NCBI GenBank assembly: GCA_029976075.1
Contig: JARKNW010000004.1
Span: 1-56,483, forward strand
Length of the DNA: 56,483 bases
DNA from: Pleomorphomonas sp.
Lineage (GTDB): Bacteria; Pseudomonadota; Alphaproteobacteria; Rhizobiales; Pleomorphomonadaceae
Reading direction: 5' to 3'
The translations under genes and the position numbers were made by a program. Shown here one piece after another: positions 1 through 8,254 of this stretch. Below the pieces are notes generated by a model. That model worked only from the letters and a program-made list of their open reading frames with translations, did not search any database and had not been told where the DNA came from. How positions within the stretch are numbered: the first letter of the stretch is position 1; every line of letters starts with the position of its first letter.

Positions 1-115
1 TGCGGATGCCGGCACCGACTTCGTCACCAAGACCGTTCTGCCGGGTGCGTCGGCCCCGATCGCCCAGCAGCGCTACATCCCCTACGCCGACAACAGCGCT
101 GTGATCGGCAACTGA
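1..115 (+). CDS. Small secreted protein, 3' end only (paralog of the gene at 7103)
   Basis: Only the last 38 codons are inside the window, reading in frame from base 2 to a TGA at 113-115. The stretch matches 7351-7465 with three base differences, two of which change residues (R for H, A for D). It is therefore the C-terminal end of a second copy of the small exported protein encoded at 7103-7465. Function unknown. The two copies lie in the same orientation on either side of the fructose operon, and each is followed by a GC-rich hairpin terminator of similar stem sequence, so the terminator appears to be part of the duplicated unit. Confidence 0.75.
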   Translation, partial: ADAGTDFVTKTVLPGASAPIAQQRYIPYADNSAVIGN

Positions 116-162
116 TTGCCTCCCAGCAAATCGATCGTCACGCCACGATGATCAAACGAGAA

Positions 163-191
163 GGCCGCCCAAAACCCGGGCGGCCTTTTTT
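163..191 (+). terminator. Rho-independent terminator of the partial small-protein gene
   Basis: An 8-bp perfect GC stem (163-170 with 178-185) with a 7-base loop is followed by six T residues. It sits 47 bases after the stop of the partial gene. It also lies past the 3' end of the convergent fruA gene, but the opposite strand lacks a T tract. Confidence 0.9.
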
Positions 192-255
192 CATGTTCAG
201 AAAGTTCTTTCAGAGGAAATCGTGTTAACGCCCCCGGTTAAACTTCAGTCAACTC

Positions 256-1950
256 TCAAGCATCAGCTTTCGGCTTCAACACACGCAGCAGCACGGCAGT
301 AACGATGGTGCCGGCGATCATGGCGATGATGTAGCCACCGAGATTGGTGACAGCATTGGGGATTGGCAGCACGAATACGCCACCATGGGGCACGCGCAGC
401 TGGGCGCCGACCGCCATCGAGATCATGCCGGCCACGGCAGAACCGGCCATCAGCGACGGAATGACGCGGAAGGGGTCCTTGGCAGCGAACGGGATGGCGC
501 CTTCGGTGATGAAGGAGATGCCAAGGACGGCGGCGGCGTTGCCGGCCTCATGCTCGTCGGCCGAGAAGCGGTCGGCGAACAGTTTGGTGGCAAGGGCAAG
601 GCCGAGTGGAGGTGTCATGCCGGCAACCATGGCAGCGGCCATCGGTTCGTAGAGCTGGCTGGCGATCAGACCGGTGGCGAAAGTGTAGGCCGCCTTGTTG
701 ACCGGGCCACCCATGTCGAAGGCCATCATCAGGCCGATGACTGCGCCGAGAGCGATGGCATTGGCGCCCTGCATGCCCTTCAGGAACTCGGTGAGCCAGG
801 CAAGCGCTGCTGCGACCGGCTGTCCGAGGACATAGATCATCAAGAGGCCAACGATGGTCGTGCCGAGCAGCGGCAGGATCAGCACCGGCTTCAGACCGTC
901 GAGATTGCGGCCGAGCTTGATATAACGGTTGAGGTAGTACACCACGTAACCGGCCAGGAAGCCGGCGACGATACCACCGAGGAAGCCGGCGCCAATGGTG
1001 CCCGCAATCACGCCACCGACGGCGCCCGGCGCAATGCCAGGCCGGTCGGCGATCGAATAGGCGATGAAGCCGGCGAGGATCGGTACCATCAGCGAGAAGG
1101 CCTGCTTGCCGATGGTGAACAACGCCTGGCCGAGCGTACCGGCATGGGCGTCGTCGAAGACGTAGATGCCGCCGAGGGCGAAGGCGAGCGCGATCAGGAG
1201 ACCACCGGCCACGACGAAGGGCAGCATGTAGGACACGCCGGTCATCAGGTGTTTGTAGGGACCGGAGCGCTGGGCGGCGCGCGCCGCCTTCTCCGCCGCT
1301 ACCTCGGCCGCGAGATCGCGCTTGCCACCGACGGCGGCGCCGCCCTGCGTAGCCGCCTCGACGAGAGCCTTCTCGACCAGCGCCTTGCCATTGCCGATGG
1401 CGGCCTTGGTACCGGTGGAGTAGACGCGCTTGCCAGCGAAACGCGACAGGTCGACGTTGGTGTCGGCGGCGATGATCACCACCTCGGCGGCGGCGATTTC
1501 CTCAGCCGTCAGGGTGTTCTGCGCGCCAACCGAGCCCTGCGTCTCCACCTTGACGGCATAACCGAGCGCCTTGGCACCCTGCTCGACGCCTTCGGCGGCC
1601 ATGAACGTATGGGCGATGCCGGTCGGGCATGAGGTGATGCCGACGATCAGCTTGACGGATGCCGAGGCGGCAACAGCGCCGGCCGGATCGGCCAGGGCAG
1701 CGTCGAGCGTCAGCTTGCGAACGGTCTTGCCGGCAAAACGGGCATCATCGGCCACGTCGCCAACCATCAGCACCACGTCAGCGGCGGCAACGGTCGCGGC
1801 ATCAAGAGGCGTTGCCACGCCGGCCGGCGTTTGCGTCTCAATGTGAAGGGTGGTGCCGGCGGCCTGCGCCGCCTTCTTCAGAGCTTCGGCGGCGATCAGG
1901 GGCTTGCTCCCCGTCTCCTTCGCGCCGATCACGACTGCCAATTTTGCCAT
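256..1950 (-). CDS. fruA: Fructose-specific PTS permease EIIB'BC (FruA)
   Basis: Imports fructose across the inner membrane and phosphorylates it to fructose 1-phosphate. The 564-residue chain has an N-terminal IIB' domain (about 1-100), a IIB domain opening with the CPTGIAHTF phosphocysteine motif (Cys near residue 106), a charged linker, and a IIC domain of about ten membrane segments. The start at 1950 (MAKLAVV) is preferred over the longer forms at 1986 and 1956 because a GGAGG lies six bases upstream of it. It is the last gene of fruB-fruK-fruA, 76 bases after fruK, and receives phosphate from FruB. Length and domain order are usual for FruA. Confidence 0.95.
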   Translation of the reverse strand: MAKLAVVIGAKETGSKPLIAAEALKKAAQAAGTTLHIETQTPAGVATPLDAATVAAADVVLMVGDVADDARFAGKTVRKLTLDAALADPAGAVAASASVKLIVGITSCPTGIAHTFMAAEGVEQGAKALGYAVKVETQGSVGAQNTLTAEEIAAAEVVIIAADTNVDLSRFAGKRVYSTGTKAAIGNGKALVEKALVEAATQGGAAVGGKRDLAAEVAAEKAARAAQRSGPYKHLMTGVSYMLPFVVAGGLLIALAFALGGIYVFDDAHAGTLGQALFTIGKQAFSLMVPILAGFIAYSIADRPGIAPGAVGGVIAGTIGAGFLGGIVAGFLAGYVVYYLNRYIKLGRNLDGLKPVLILPLLGTTIVGLLMIYVLGQPVAAALAWLTEFLKGMQGANAIALGAVIGLMMAFDMGGPVNKAAYTFATGLIASQLYEPMAAAMVAGMTPPLGLALATKLFADRFSADEHEAGNAAAVLGISFITEGAIPFAAKDPFRVIPSLMAGSAVAGMISMAVGAQLRVPHGGVFVLPIPNAVTNLGGYIIAMIAGTIVTAVLLRVLKPKADA

Positions 1951-2026
1951 TCTCATCCTCCGATAAAGAGCTTTCTCGCTGCCCACAGCCCCGGCGAGAG
2001 TTCAGGGATATTCTCGGAAACCGTTG

Positions 2027-2974
2027 CTAGAGGCGGGTGATCTCCGCCCGCTCGGCCAGTGCGCTAACCACCGCGCGTTCAGGCAGATGGGGGCCGATGC
2101 GTGCCAACTTCGCGGCAGCGAAAGCGACCGCCTGCCGCGCAGTAGCCTCGAGCGGCTTGTCCTCGGCGAGTGCAGTCGTGATACCGGCCACCATGGCATC
2201 CCCGGCACCGACGGTGCTGAGCGCATCGACCACAGGCAAGCGGGCGGTAAGCTTCTCGCTGTCGGTGACGAACAGCGCGCCCTCTTCACCGCAAGAGACG
2301 ACAACCAGCCGCACGCCACTTTTGACGATGTCCCGAGCGGCACCCACCAGCGCATCGAGGTTCGGCAGCGGTCGGCCGACCAGTTCCTCGAGTTCGTGCC
2401 GGTTTGGCTTAACCGCAGACGGCAAGGACTTGCCGGTTGCGGCCAGCAGCGCCTTGAGTGGCGCACCCGACGTATCGGCCACAACCTTGGCACCGGCATC
2501 ATTCAGCGTTGCGACCAGCGACACCAGCCCCTCGGGCGCGATGCCGGCCGGCATTGATCCACCGATAACAACGATGGCGCCGGCTTTTGCGGCATTGAGC
2601 GCGGCGGCGGTAACGCGCTTCAGGCAATCGGCATCGACCACCAGACCGGGTGTGTTGAGATCGGTGGTCTCGCCCGATGCCGTATCGGCGATCTTGATGT
2701 TGGTGCGCGTTTCCCCGGCGATGCGGACAAAGCGATCGGTGATGCCCTTCTCGGCAAACAGCTCGACGAAGGCGCCGTCGTTGCGGCGTCCGAGCACGCC
2801 GGTTACCGTCACCTGACCACCCCAGTCGGCGGCGCAGCCGGCCACGTTGACACCTTTGCCGCCGGCATTGACCTGAGCACGCTCGGCACGGTTGACACCA
2901 CCCTGAACGAGGCCGCCGACTTCAATGGTCAGATCGACCGCCGGGTTGAGGGTGACGGTAACGATCGGCTTCAT
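2027..2974 (-). CDS. fruK: 1-phosphofructokinase (FruK)
   Basis: Phosphorylates fructose 1-phosphate with ATP to fructose 1,6-bisphosphate, feeding glycolysis. The 315-residue protein is a PfkB/ribokinase-fold sugar kinase. It opens with the typical TVTLNPAVDLT stretch, has the GGSMPAG loop, and carries the GAGDAMVAG anion-hole signature with the catalytic Asp near residue 251. The start codon overlaps the fruB stop by four bases (ATGA), so translation is likely coupled. Length is standard for the family and the operon context makes the substrate assignment secure. Confidence 0.95.
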   Translation of the reverse strand: MKPIVTVTLNPAVDLTIEVGGLVQGGVNRAERAQVNAGGKGVNVAGCAADWGGQVTVTGVLGRRNDGAFVELFAEKGITDRFVRIAGETRTNIKIADTASGETTDLNTPGLVVDADCLKRVTAAALNAAKAGAIVVIGGSMPAGIAPEGLVSLVATLNDAGAKVVADTSGAPLKALLAATGKSLPSAVKPNRHELEELVGRPLPNLDALVGAARDIVKSGVRLVVVSCGEEGALFVTDSEKLTARLPVVDALSTVGAGDAMVAGITTALAEDKPLEATARQAVAFAAAKLARIGPHLPERAVVSALAERAEITRL

Positions 2975-5493
2975 GCCTCTTCTCCCTGCCCCAAGGCGGC
3001 GTCGAGCGCCCGGACTTCGCTGGCAGTACGCGCCGCGATGGCCTTGTCGGCCAGCGCCCGGAGACCGGTCATCGACGCCGAACGCAGGCGCACCTTGACG
3101 GCCGGGATGTCGCGTGACGTCATCGACAGCTCGTTGACGCCGAGGCCGGCCAGAACAGAGGCACCGAACGGATCGCCGGCGATGACGCCGCAGACGCCGA
3201 CCCAGCGGCCATGCGCGGCGGCGCCCTCGACGGTCTTCTTGATCAGGCGCAGCACGGCCGGATGCAGGCTGTCGGCCTCTGCCGCGAGCTCCGGATGCTG
3301 CCGGTCGATCGCAAGCGTGTATTGCGTGAGGTCGTTGGTGCCGATCGAGAAGAAATCGACATGCTCGGCGTAGATATCGGCCATCACCGCCGTCGACGGC
3401 ACTTCCACCATGATGCCGAGCGGCACGGCGGGCGCGCCGAGTTCAGCCCGGATTTCCTCGGCCACGGCGCGGACGGCCAAGATCTCGTCGAGCGAGGTGA
3501 TCATCGGCAGCATGATTTTGAGATTGGCGCCGGTCTTGGCAACTCGGTAGAGGGCACGCAGCTGCGGCCGCATCAGGTCCGGGCGACGCAGAGTGAGGCG
3601 CGTGCCACGCACGCCGAGAAAAGGATTCTCCTCGCGAGGCAGTTTCAGATGCGGCGCCTGCTTGTCGCCGCCGATGTCGAGCGTGCGCACGATCAGCGGC
3701 CGGCCGCCAAGGTTCTCGACCATGGCGCTATAGGTGGCGAACTGCTCCTCCTCGCTCGGCGTGTGACCGCCATCGAGGAACAGGAACTCGGTGCGCATCA
3801 GGCCGACACCTTCGGCGCCCTGGTCGAGGGCGCCGGCCACGTCCGCCGGCTTGTTGATGTTGGCGCCGATCTCGATGGTCTGGCCGTCGGTGGTCGTGGC
3901 GGCAAGAGCGCGGCCTTCGGCCTCCGAGGCGGCACGACGCACATCGGCCTCGATAAAGGCGCGGGCCGAGGCGAGATCTGCCTCGGTCGGATCGAGATAG
4001 AGCCGACCGGCGGCACCATCGAGGATGGCGGTCGTTCCGGCCTTGGTATCGAGCAGACCGGTACCCAGCGCCACCACCGCCGGCAGACCGAGCGTGCGGG
4101 CGAGAATTGCGGTGTGCGAGGTCGGCCCGCCCTGCGCAGTGGCAAGACCGGCAATCAGCTTGGTGTCGAGGCCGATCGTATCCGACGGGGCCAGATCGGC
4201 AGCGATCAGGATCGATGGTGTCGAGGGCAGCACGATGGCCGAACCGCCAGCCACTTCCGGCGCCAGCTTGGCCAGTACGCGGCGGCCGACATCGCGAACG
4301 TCGGAAGCGCGGGCGGCGAGCAGCGCGTTGGCATTGCTCTCAAGTGAACCTGCGACCTCTTCGACGGCGGCCCGCCAGGACCAGGCCGGGCCATGGCCGC
4401 CAACCATCAGGGCCGAAGCCTTCAGCAGGATCTCGGGATCGTTCAGGAGCTCGGCGTGCGCCTCGAAGATGGCGGCTTCTGCCGGCCCGACCTTGACGGC
4501 GGCCTCTGCAGCGACCGCCTTCAGCTCACTGAGCGTCTCGGCGATGGCCTGATCGAGCAGCGTCGATGCTTCGACAAGCCCCATAGACACATCGGCGACC
4601 TCAACCGCTGCACTCTTCAACACGTGAACCGGGGCAACGACCACGCCAGGCGCTGCCGCAACACCAGAAAACGTTTTCAGATTGGTGGCGGACGTCCACC
4701 CCGTGCGACCGACTGGTGCTGGCGCCTTGGCGGCATCCGCCTTTTCCTCGGCCGACAAGCTTTCAATCACCCGCATGAAGGTGGAAAGGGTCACTGCGGC
4801 ATCGTCGCCATCGGCAGAAATCGTAACGGTTTCACCAGCGCGAAGTCCAAGCTGCAACAGGGAAACCAGCCGCGTCGGGTCGGCGGCATCAGTACCCCGC
4901 CGCACTTGAAGACGCGCTCCAGCCGCCTTGGCCGCGTCGACCCAGCGGCTGGCCGGGCGGGCGTGGAGGCCGTTGGGATAGTCGACGGTCCACTCGACCT
5001 TCAGCGCCAGATCGGCCGGAATGGCAGTTTCGGCGGCGAACGTGGCGGCAGTCGCCTCGTCCAGCGCGCCAATGATGGCCAGGGAGTCTTCTGTATCGAA
5101 CAGCTTTTCGAGCGACGCCTCGTCCTGGAACAGGCGCGTCAGCCGGCGCAGTACGGAAATATGGTCGTCCGACTGGGCGGCAATCGCCACGATCAGCTTG
5201 ACGGTCTGCCCTTCATTCCAGGTGAGACCGCCGGGAACCTGCAGGATGGCGAGACCGTTATGCTTGATCAGCCCACGATCGGCATTCATCCCGTGAGGAA
5301 TGGCAACGCCATGACCGAGATAGGTTTCAGCCACCGTTTCACGGCGCAGCATGCTCTCGGCATAGGCAGGTTCGATATAGCCGCCGGCGGCCAGAAGATC
5401 GCAAGCCTCGCGAATAGCGGCTTCCTTGCTGCCCACCGTCGCCTTGATGCGAGTCAGCTGTGGCGCGAGAAGTGGTTTGGTGCTGATCGACAT
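2971..5493 (-). CDS. fruB: Fused PTS phosphotransferase EIIA(Fru)-HPr-EI (FruB)
   Basis: One 840-residue polypeptide carries the whole soluble phosphorelay from PEP to FruA. The EIIA domain (about 1-150) has its active His67 in IPHG. The HPr domain (about 165-255) has His178 in GLHARPAS. The EI domain (about 272-830) has the phosphohistidine His460 in GGPTSHTA and the PEP-site GTNDLTQY further on. This IIA-HPr-EI order is known for fructose PTS proteins of several Proteobacteria and lets the system run without separate ptsH/ptsI. A GAGGAA ribosome site precedes the ATG at 5493. It is the first gene of the operon; expression is probably controlled by the divergent LacI-type gene through palindromes at 5523-5582. 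Confidence 0.95.
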   Translation of the reverse strand: MSISTKPLLAPQLTRIKATVGSKEAAIREACDLLAAGGYIEPAYAESMLRRETVAETYLGHGVAIPHGMNADRGLIKHNGLAILQVPGGLTWNEGQTVKLIVAIAAQSDDHISVLRRLTRLFQDEASLEKLFDTEDSLAIIGALDEATAATFAAETAIPADLALKVEWTVDYPNGLHARPASRWVDAAKAAGARLQVRRGTDAADPTRLVSLLQLGLRAGETVTISADGDDAAVTLSTFMRVIESLSAEEKADAAKAPAPVGRTGWTSATNLKTFSGVAAAPGVVVAPVHVLKSAAVEVADVSMGLVEASTLLDQAIAETLSELKAVAAEAAVKVGPAEAAIFEAHAELLNDPEILLKASALMVGGHGPAWSWRAAVEEVAGSLESNANALLAARASDVRDVGRRVLAKLAPEVAGGSAIVLPSTPSILIAADLAPSDTIGLDTKLIAGLATAQGGPTSHTAILARTLGLPAVVALGTGLLDTKAGTTAILDGAAGRLYLDPTEADLASARAFIEADVRRAASEAEGRALAATTTDGQTIEIGANINKPADVAGALDQGAEGVGLMRTEFLFLDGGHTPSEEEQFATYSAMVENLGGRPLIVRTLDIGGDKQAPHLKLPREENPFLGVRGTRLTLRRPDLMRPQLRALYRVAKTGANLKIMLPMITSLDEILAVRAVAEEIRAELGAPAVPLGIMVEVPSTAVMADIYAEHVDFFSIGTNDLTQYTLAIDRQHPELAAEADSLHPAVLRLIKKTVEGAAAHGRWVGVCGVIAGDPFGASVLAGLGVNELSMTSRDIPAVKVRLRSASMTGLRALADKAIAARTASEVRALDAALGQGEEA
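4664..4680. promoter_or_regulatory. Operator-like palindrome inside fruB
   Basis: GAAAACGTTTTC (4667-4678) is a perfect 12-base palindrome. With its flanks it closely resembles the CTGAAAA-type half-sites of the operator at 5523-5540. It lies within the coding region, about 820 bases downstream of the fruB start. LacI-family proteins often use a distant auxiliary operator for looping, so it could be one. It could also be chance. Confidence 0.35.
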
Positions 5494-5522
5494 GAAACTT
5501 CCTCTCCCGCGCGTCTCAGAAT

Positions 5523-5540
5523 ACTGAAAACCTTTTCAGT
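5523..5540. promoter_or_regulatory. Primary FruR-type operator of the fru operon
   Basis: ACTGAAAA-CC-TTTTCAGT is an 8+2+8 inverted repeat 30 bases upstream of the fruB start and inside the divergent region shared with the LacI-type gene. Read toward fruB, it lies just before a TATTCT sequence that could serve as a -10, so bound repressor would block the promoter. Size and symmetry fit LacI-family operators. Confidence 0.7.
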
Positions 5541-5566
5541 TCGATTGACGCAGATAACATGAGCTG

Positions 5567-5582
5567 GCTTTCCTGGGAAAGC
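5567..5582. promoter_or_regulatory. Second inverted repeat upstream of the LacI-type regulator gene
   Basis: GCTTTCC-TG-GGAAAGC is a perfect 7+2+7 inverted repeat 71 bases upstream of the regulator start at 5654. Its sequence differs from the 5523 palindrome, so it may be an autoregulatory site or the site of another factor. Confidence 0.4.
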
Positions 5583-5653
5583 TGGAAAAACCCGTATTGA
5601 AGGCCGTCTTTAGACGTGATTGTTTTCGCCGTAAACGGAGAACGATTTTAGAC

Positions 5654-6637
5654 ATGAGCGTCGGCATCAAGGATGTGGCTATCGCCGCAGGCGTTTCGCC
5701 GGCAACGGTTTCGCGGGTTCTCGCCAACCGCACGGTCAAGCCGGATCTGCGTGAAAGGGTGGAAACCGCAATCCGTCTAACGGGTTACCGGCCCAACCTT
5801 TCGGCCCGTCGGCTGCGGTCTCAGCACTCCAATACAATCGGCCTGATCGTTCCCGACATCCGCAACCCCTTCTTCACGACGCTGAGTCGGGCCGTGGAAG
5901 ATGCCGCCTACAAGGCGAACATGCGCGTCGTGCTCTGCAACACTGATGAAAATCCCACTCGCGAGACCATGTATCTGCGCCTGATGCAGGAAGAGCGGGT
6001 GACCGGTGTGATCTATGCGCCAACTCGCGAGACGGCAGCGCAACTCGACCGTCTCAACTTCGATTTTCCGGTGGTGCTGGTCGACCGCCACGGTCCGGCC
6101 GGCAAACACGATTCGGTGGTCCTCGACAACCGCCAGGCGTCGGCTGCGCTGGTCGAGCATCTGAATGCCCGAGGCTTCAAGCAGATCGAGGGGCTGTTCG
6201 GCAACACCTCTTCCACCGCTCGTGACCGCCTTAGCGGCTACACCGAGGCGATGCACGACTGCGGCCTCGAACCTCGCGCCGATTTCGTAGCCCCCAACCC
6301 CGACGCGGCGGCCATAGCCGCGCGACAGATCCTGTCGCGCAAGGACCGACCCGATGCGCTGATCGCATCCAACGGTCTCATTCTATTGGGCGTCGCCCAG
6401 GCTATGCAGGAACTCGGCCTGCAAGCCCCGAAGGATATCGCCATCGCCGGCTTCGACAATGAGATCTGGACAGGTCTCATCGGCTCCGGCATCACGGTGA
6501 TCGAGCAACCGGTGGCCGATATCGGACTCTCGGCGATGCGCCTGCTCTTCGAGCGCATCGAAACGCCCGAAATGGCGCCGCGCGTCGTCATGCTCTCAGG
6601 CAAGCTGATCGAGCGTAACTCGACCAAACGCCCATAG
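5654..6637 (+). CDS. LacI-family regulator of fructose uptake (FruR-like)
   Basis: A 327-residue transcription factor. Residues 4-55 form a LacI helix-turn-helix with VAIAAGVSPATVSRVL and the hinge-helix region NLSARRL. The rest is a periplasmic-binding-protein-like effector domain beginning TIGLIVPDIRNPFF. The ATG at 5654 is chosen over the upstream 5597 codon because it places the DNA-binding domain at the N-terminus, as in the family. The gene is divergent from fruBKA, so it most likely represses that operon and responds to a fructose phosphate. The effector is inferred from context, not seen. Confidence 0.85.
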   Translation: MSVGIKDVAIAAGVSPATVSRVLANRTVKPDLRERVETAIRLTGYRPNLSARRLRSQHSNTIGLIVPDIRNPFFTTLSRAVEDAAYKANMRVVLCNTDENPTRETMYLRLMQEERVTGVIYAPTRETAAQLDRLNFDFPVVLVDRHGPAGKHDSVVLDNRQASAALVEHLNARGFKQIEGLFGNTSSTARDRLSGYTEAMHDCGLEPRADFVAPNPDAAAIAARQILSRKDRPDALIASNGLILLGVAQAMQELGLQAPKDIAIAGFDNEIWTGLIGSGITVIEQPVADIGLSAMRLLFERIETPEMAPRVVMLSGKLIERNSTKRP

Positions 6638-6736
6638 AGCAACACCAGCAAAAGCGGGAACCGGTTTTGCGTCCGAAGTTGCGTGAAAGCAAATAGAAGG
6701 AGCACGTTGGCGAACCAGGGTTCGCCGGACGTGCTC
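6637..6736. repeat. Intergenic palindromic repeats of Rhizobiales type
   Basis: Immediately after the regulator stop is a segment (6637-6690) resembling the dispersed intergenic repeats of many Rhizobiales, with an AGCGGGAACCGGTTTTGCG core. A strong hairpin follows at 6700-6736: GAGCACGT pairs with ACGTGCTC, and GGCGAACC with GGTTCGCC, separated by a small internal loop. There is no T tract, so it is not a standard terminator. The family assignment is from memory of such elements. Confidence 0.5.
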
Positions 6737-7102
6737 TCGTACCGACATTGCCGTCCAGGATTCGCCAGTATTATTCGACTAAAGTCGAATGCGTTTCGTG
6801 AACGGATGGCGGCTGCGTTCACAACCTTGACGCCTGCCGGCGGGCAGATGCAGGACGGTTTTCCGCAGCAGACCAGGGTTTTCCCTGACCCCATCAAAAC
6901 CGATCAATTCGCCGCACACGATTTCGCGATCCCTTGTTCAACTTTCCCACGCGCATTCGTCAGCAAGCCCCGGTTTCCCCGTGATCGATCAAGGTCCAGA
7001 TATCGGTCATCGGCAGCGAACGAGACCTCCTCCTCTCACCTCCCCGCTGCCACCCGACAAAAGACAAGACCTGAAACCGAATTGAAGACCGGAGTTTTGA
7101 TC
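6737..7102. other. Non-coding gap with one perfect inverted repeat
   Basis: No convincing gene. It holds ATTCGAC-TAAA-GTCGAAT (6773-6790), a perfect 7+4+7 inverted repeat that could be an operator or a small hairpin. The end of the gap should contain the promoter of the small secreted protein gene, whose GGAG ribosome site is at 7091-7094. Confidence 0.4.
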
Positions 7103-7465
7103 ATGAAGAAGTTCCTCACCGCCGCCGCTTTCGCCGTTGCCCTGGTTCCCGCCTTCGCCAACGCCGCCTCCACCTTCGACCCGGGTGCCGACAACGCCTC
7201 CCCGACGTTCGTCCAGGCTCCTGCCCAGGTCAACTCGGCCAATGCTGCCGCGGCGGCCGCCGATGCCCAGCGCTATGCCACCGTCGCTGACGGCGCCGTC
7301 GTCGGCACCCATGGCGCCTCGCCGAGCACGGTCACCGAATATGACCCGGGTGCGGATGCCGGCACCGACTTCGTCACCAAGACCGTTCTGCCGGGTGCTT
7401 CGGCCCCGATCGCCCAGCAGCACTACATCCCCTACGCCGACAACAGCGATGTGATCGGCAACTGA
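7103..7465 (+). CDS. Small secreted protein with repeated DPGAD motifs
   Basis: A 120-residue protein of unknown function. Residues 1-21 form a clear Sec signal peptide (MKKFLTAAAFAVALVPAFANA), so the mature product of about 99 residues should be periplasmic or secreted. The mature part is rich in Ala, Val, Asp and Thr, has no Cys, and contains two related segments beginning FDPGAD and YDPGAD, suggesting an internal duplication. The start is fixed by a GGAG eight bases upstream. A strong terminator follows, so it is probably monocistronic and well expressed. A near-identical 3' end lies at 1-115 across the fru operon. Confidence 0.8.
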   Translation: MKKFLTAAAFAVALVPAFANAASTFDPGADNASPTFVQAPAQVNSANAAAAAADAQRYATVADGAVVGTHGASPSTVTEYDPGADAGTDFVTKTVLPGASAPIAQQHYIPYADNSDVIGN

Positions 7466-7514
7466 TCGTCAGCTTAAGCTCAACCGGTCGGCGAAAGCTG
7501 ACGTTTGTCGGGAA

Positions 7515-7540
7515 GGCCGCCCCCGCCCGGGCGGCCTTTT
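7515..7540 (+). terminator. Rho-independent terminator of the small secreted protein gene
   Basis: GGCCGCCC (7515-7522) pairs with GGGCGGCC (7529-7536), followed by TTTT. The stem is the same as that of the terminator at 163-191. Confidence 0.85.
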
Positions 7541-8254
7541 CCGTATTTAGCGTTACGACGGGTAGCGTGATGCCGGTTATCATCTGGATGGTGCCAATTG
7601 ATGCCCGGAGTGTTGCTACCTTTGCTACCCGGTCGGTCTTCGGACATCGCCAGGGCGAGGTAGGCCGCATTCACGAGGTTCTTAACGCAAGGCAGTTTCC
7701 TCTGAGGCACCTTGGTTCACGGGATGCGCCGGTACCAAACGGCATACGGAGATCGCAGGCACTTCGGACGTCGCCATGGCACCGGATCCGAGTATGGCGG
7801 CCAAGTTGACCGGGGAAGCGGCCAATTAGGAATGACCAAGAGAGAGCTCGGCCAACTATACATTTGTTCCTGGTGAACAAGCCATCACCGGGGATATCTC
7901 TTTGATGAGACCTGATACCGAACAAGACAAACACCAACGAAGCGTTGATCCAGCTCGCAGCCCGGCAGTCAAAGGATAGGCAACAAATCAGGAAGTTGGT
8001 TCTCAGCTTAATTGACATGCCTAACTCTGGATCGGTTTTTCCTTTGATGGAAAACGCATCCGACAACATCGAACATTCGCCTATCAGCTGTTCGCAAGAC
8101 TCAGCAGATCAGAGCCAAGCCCCCAAGTAAACAAAAAATACTATATGGCCCGCGCACGACGCGTTGGGTGGATATCCACTTTGATGGTTGAAATATAAGA
8201 TTAATTTTGGCACCTTGTAATCGTTCAATTCAGGTCGGGCATCATTGGATCGCA
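7541..8254. other. Gene-poor gap of about 700 bases
   Basis: Short open frames occur on both strands (for example 7567-7809 plus and 7671-8069 minus). None has a good ribosome site, a recognisable product or the codon pattern of its neighbours. It may hold decayed sequence and the promoter of the downstream kinase. I see no RNA gene or repeat here. Confidence 0.4.

Noticed and set aside
385..1632. Long plus-strand open frame opposite fruA (415 codons)
   Set aside because: It is antisense to a certain gene and gives a His/Gly/Asp-rich sequence typical of the reverse complement of GC-rich coding DNA.
3211..4347. Plus-strand open frame opposite fruB (378 codons)
   Set aside because: Same reason: antisense shadow with low-complexity composition and no ribosome site.
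7671..8069. Possible 132-residue gene on the minus strand in the 7541-8254 gap
   Set aside because: No ribosome site, no recognisable product, and poor codon bias; more likely chance or decayed sequence.
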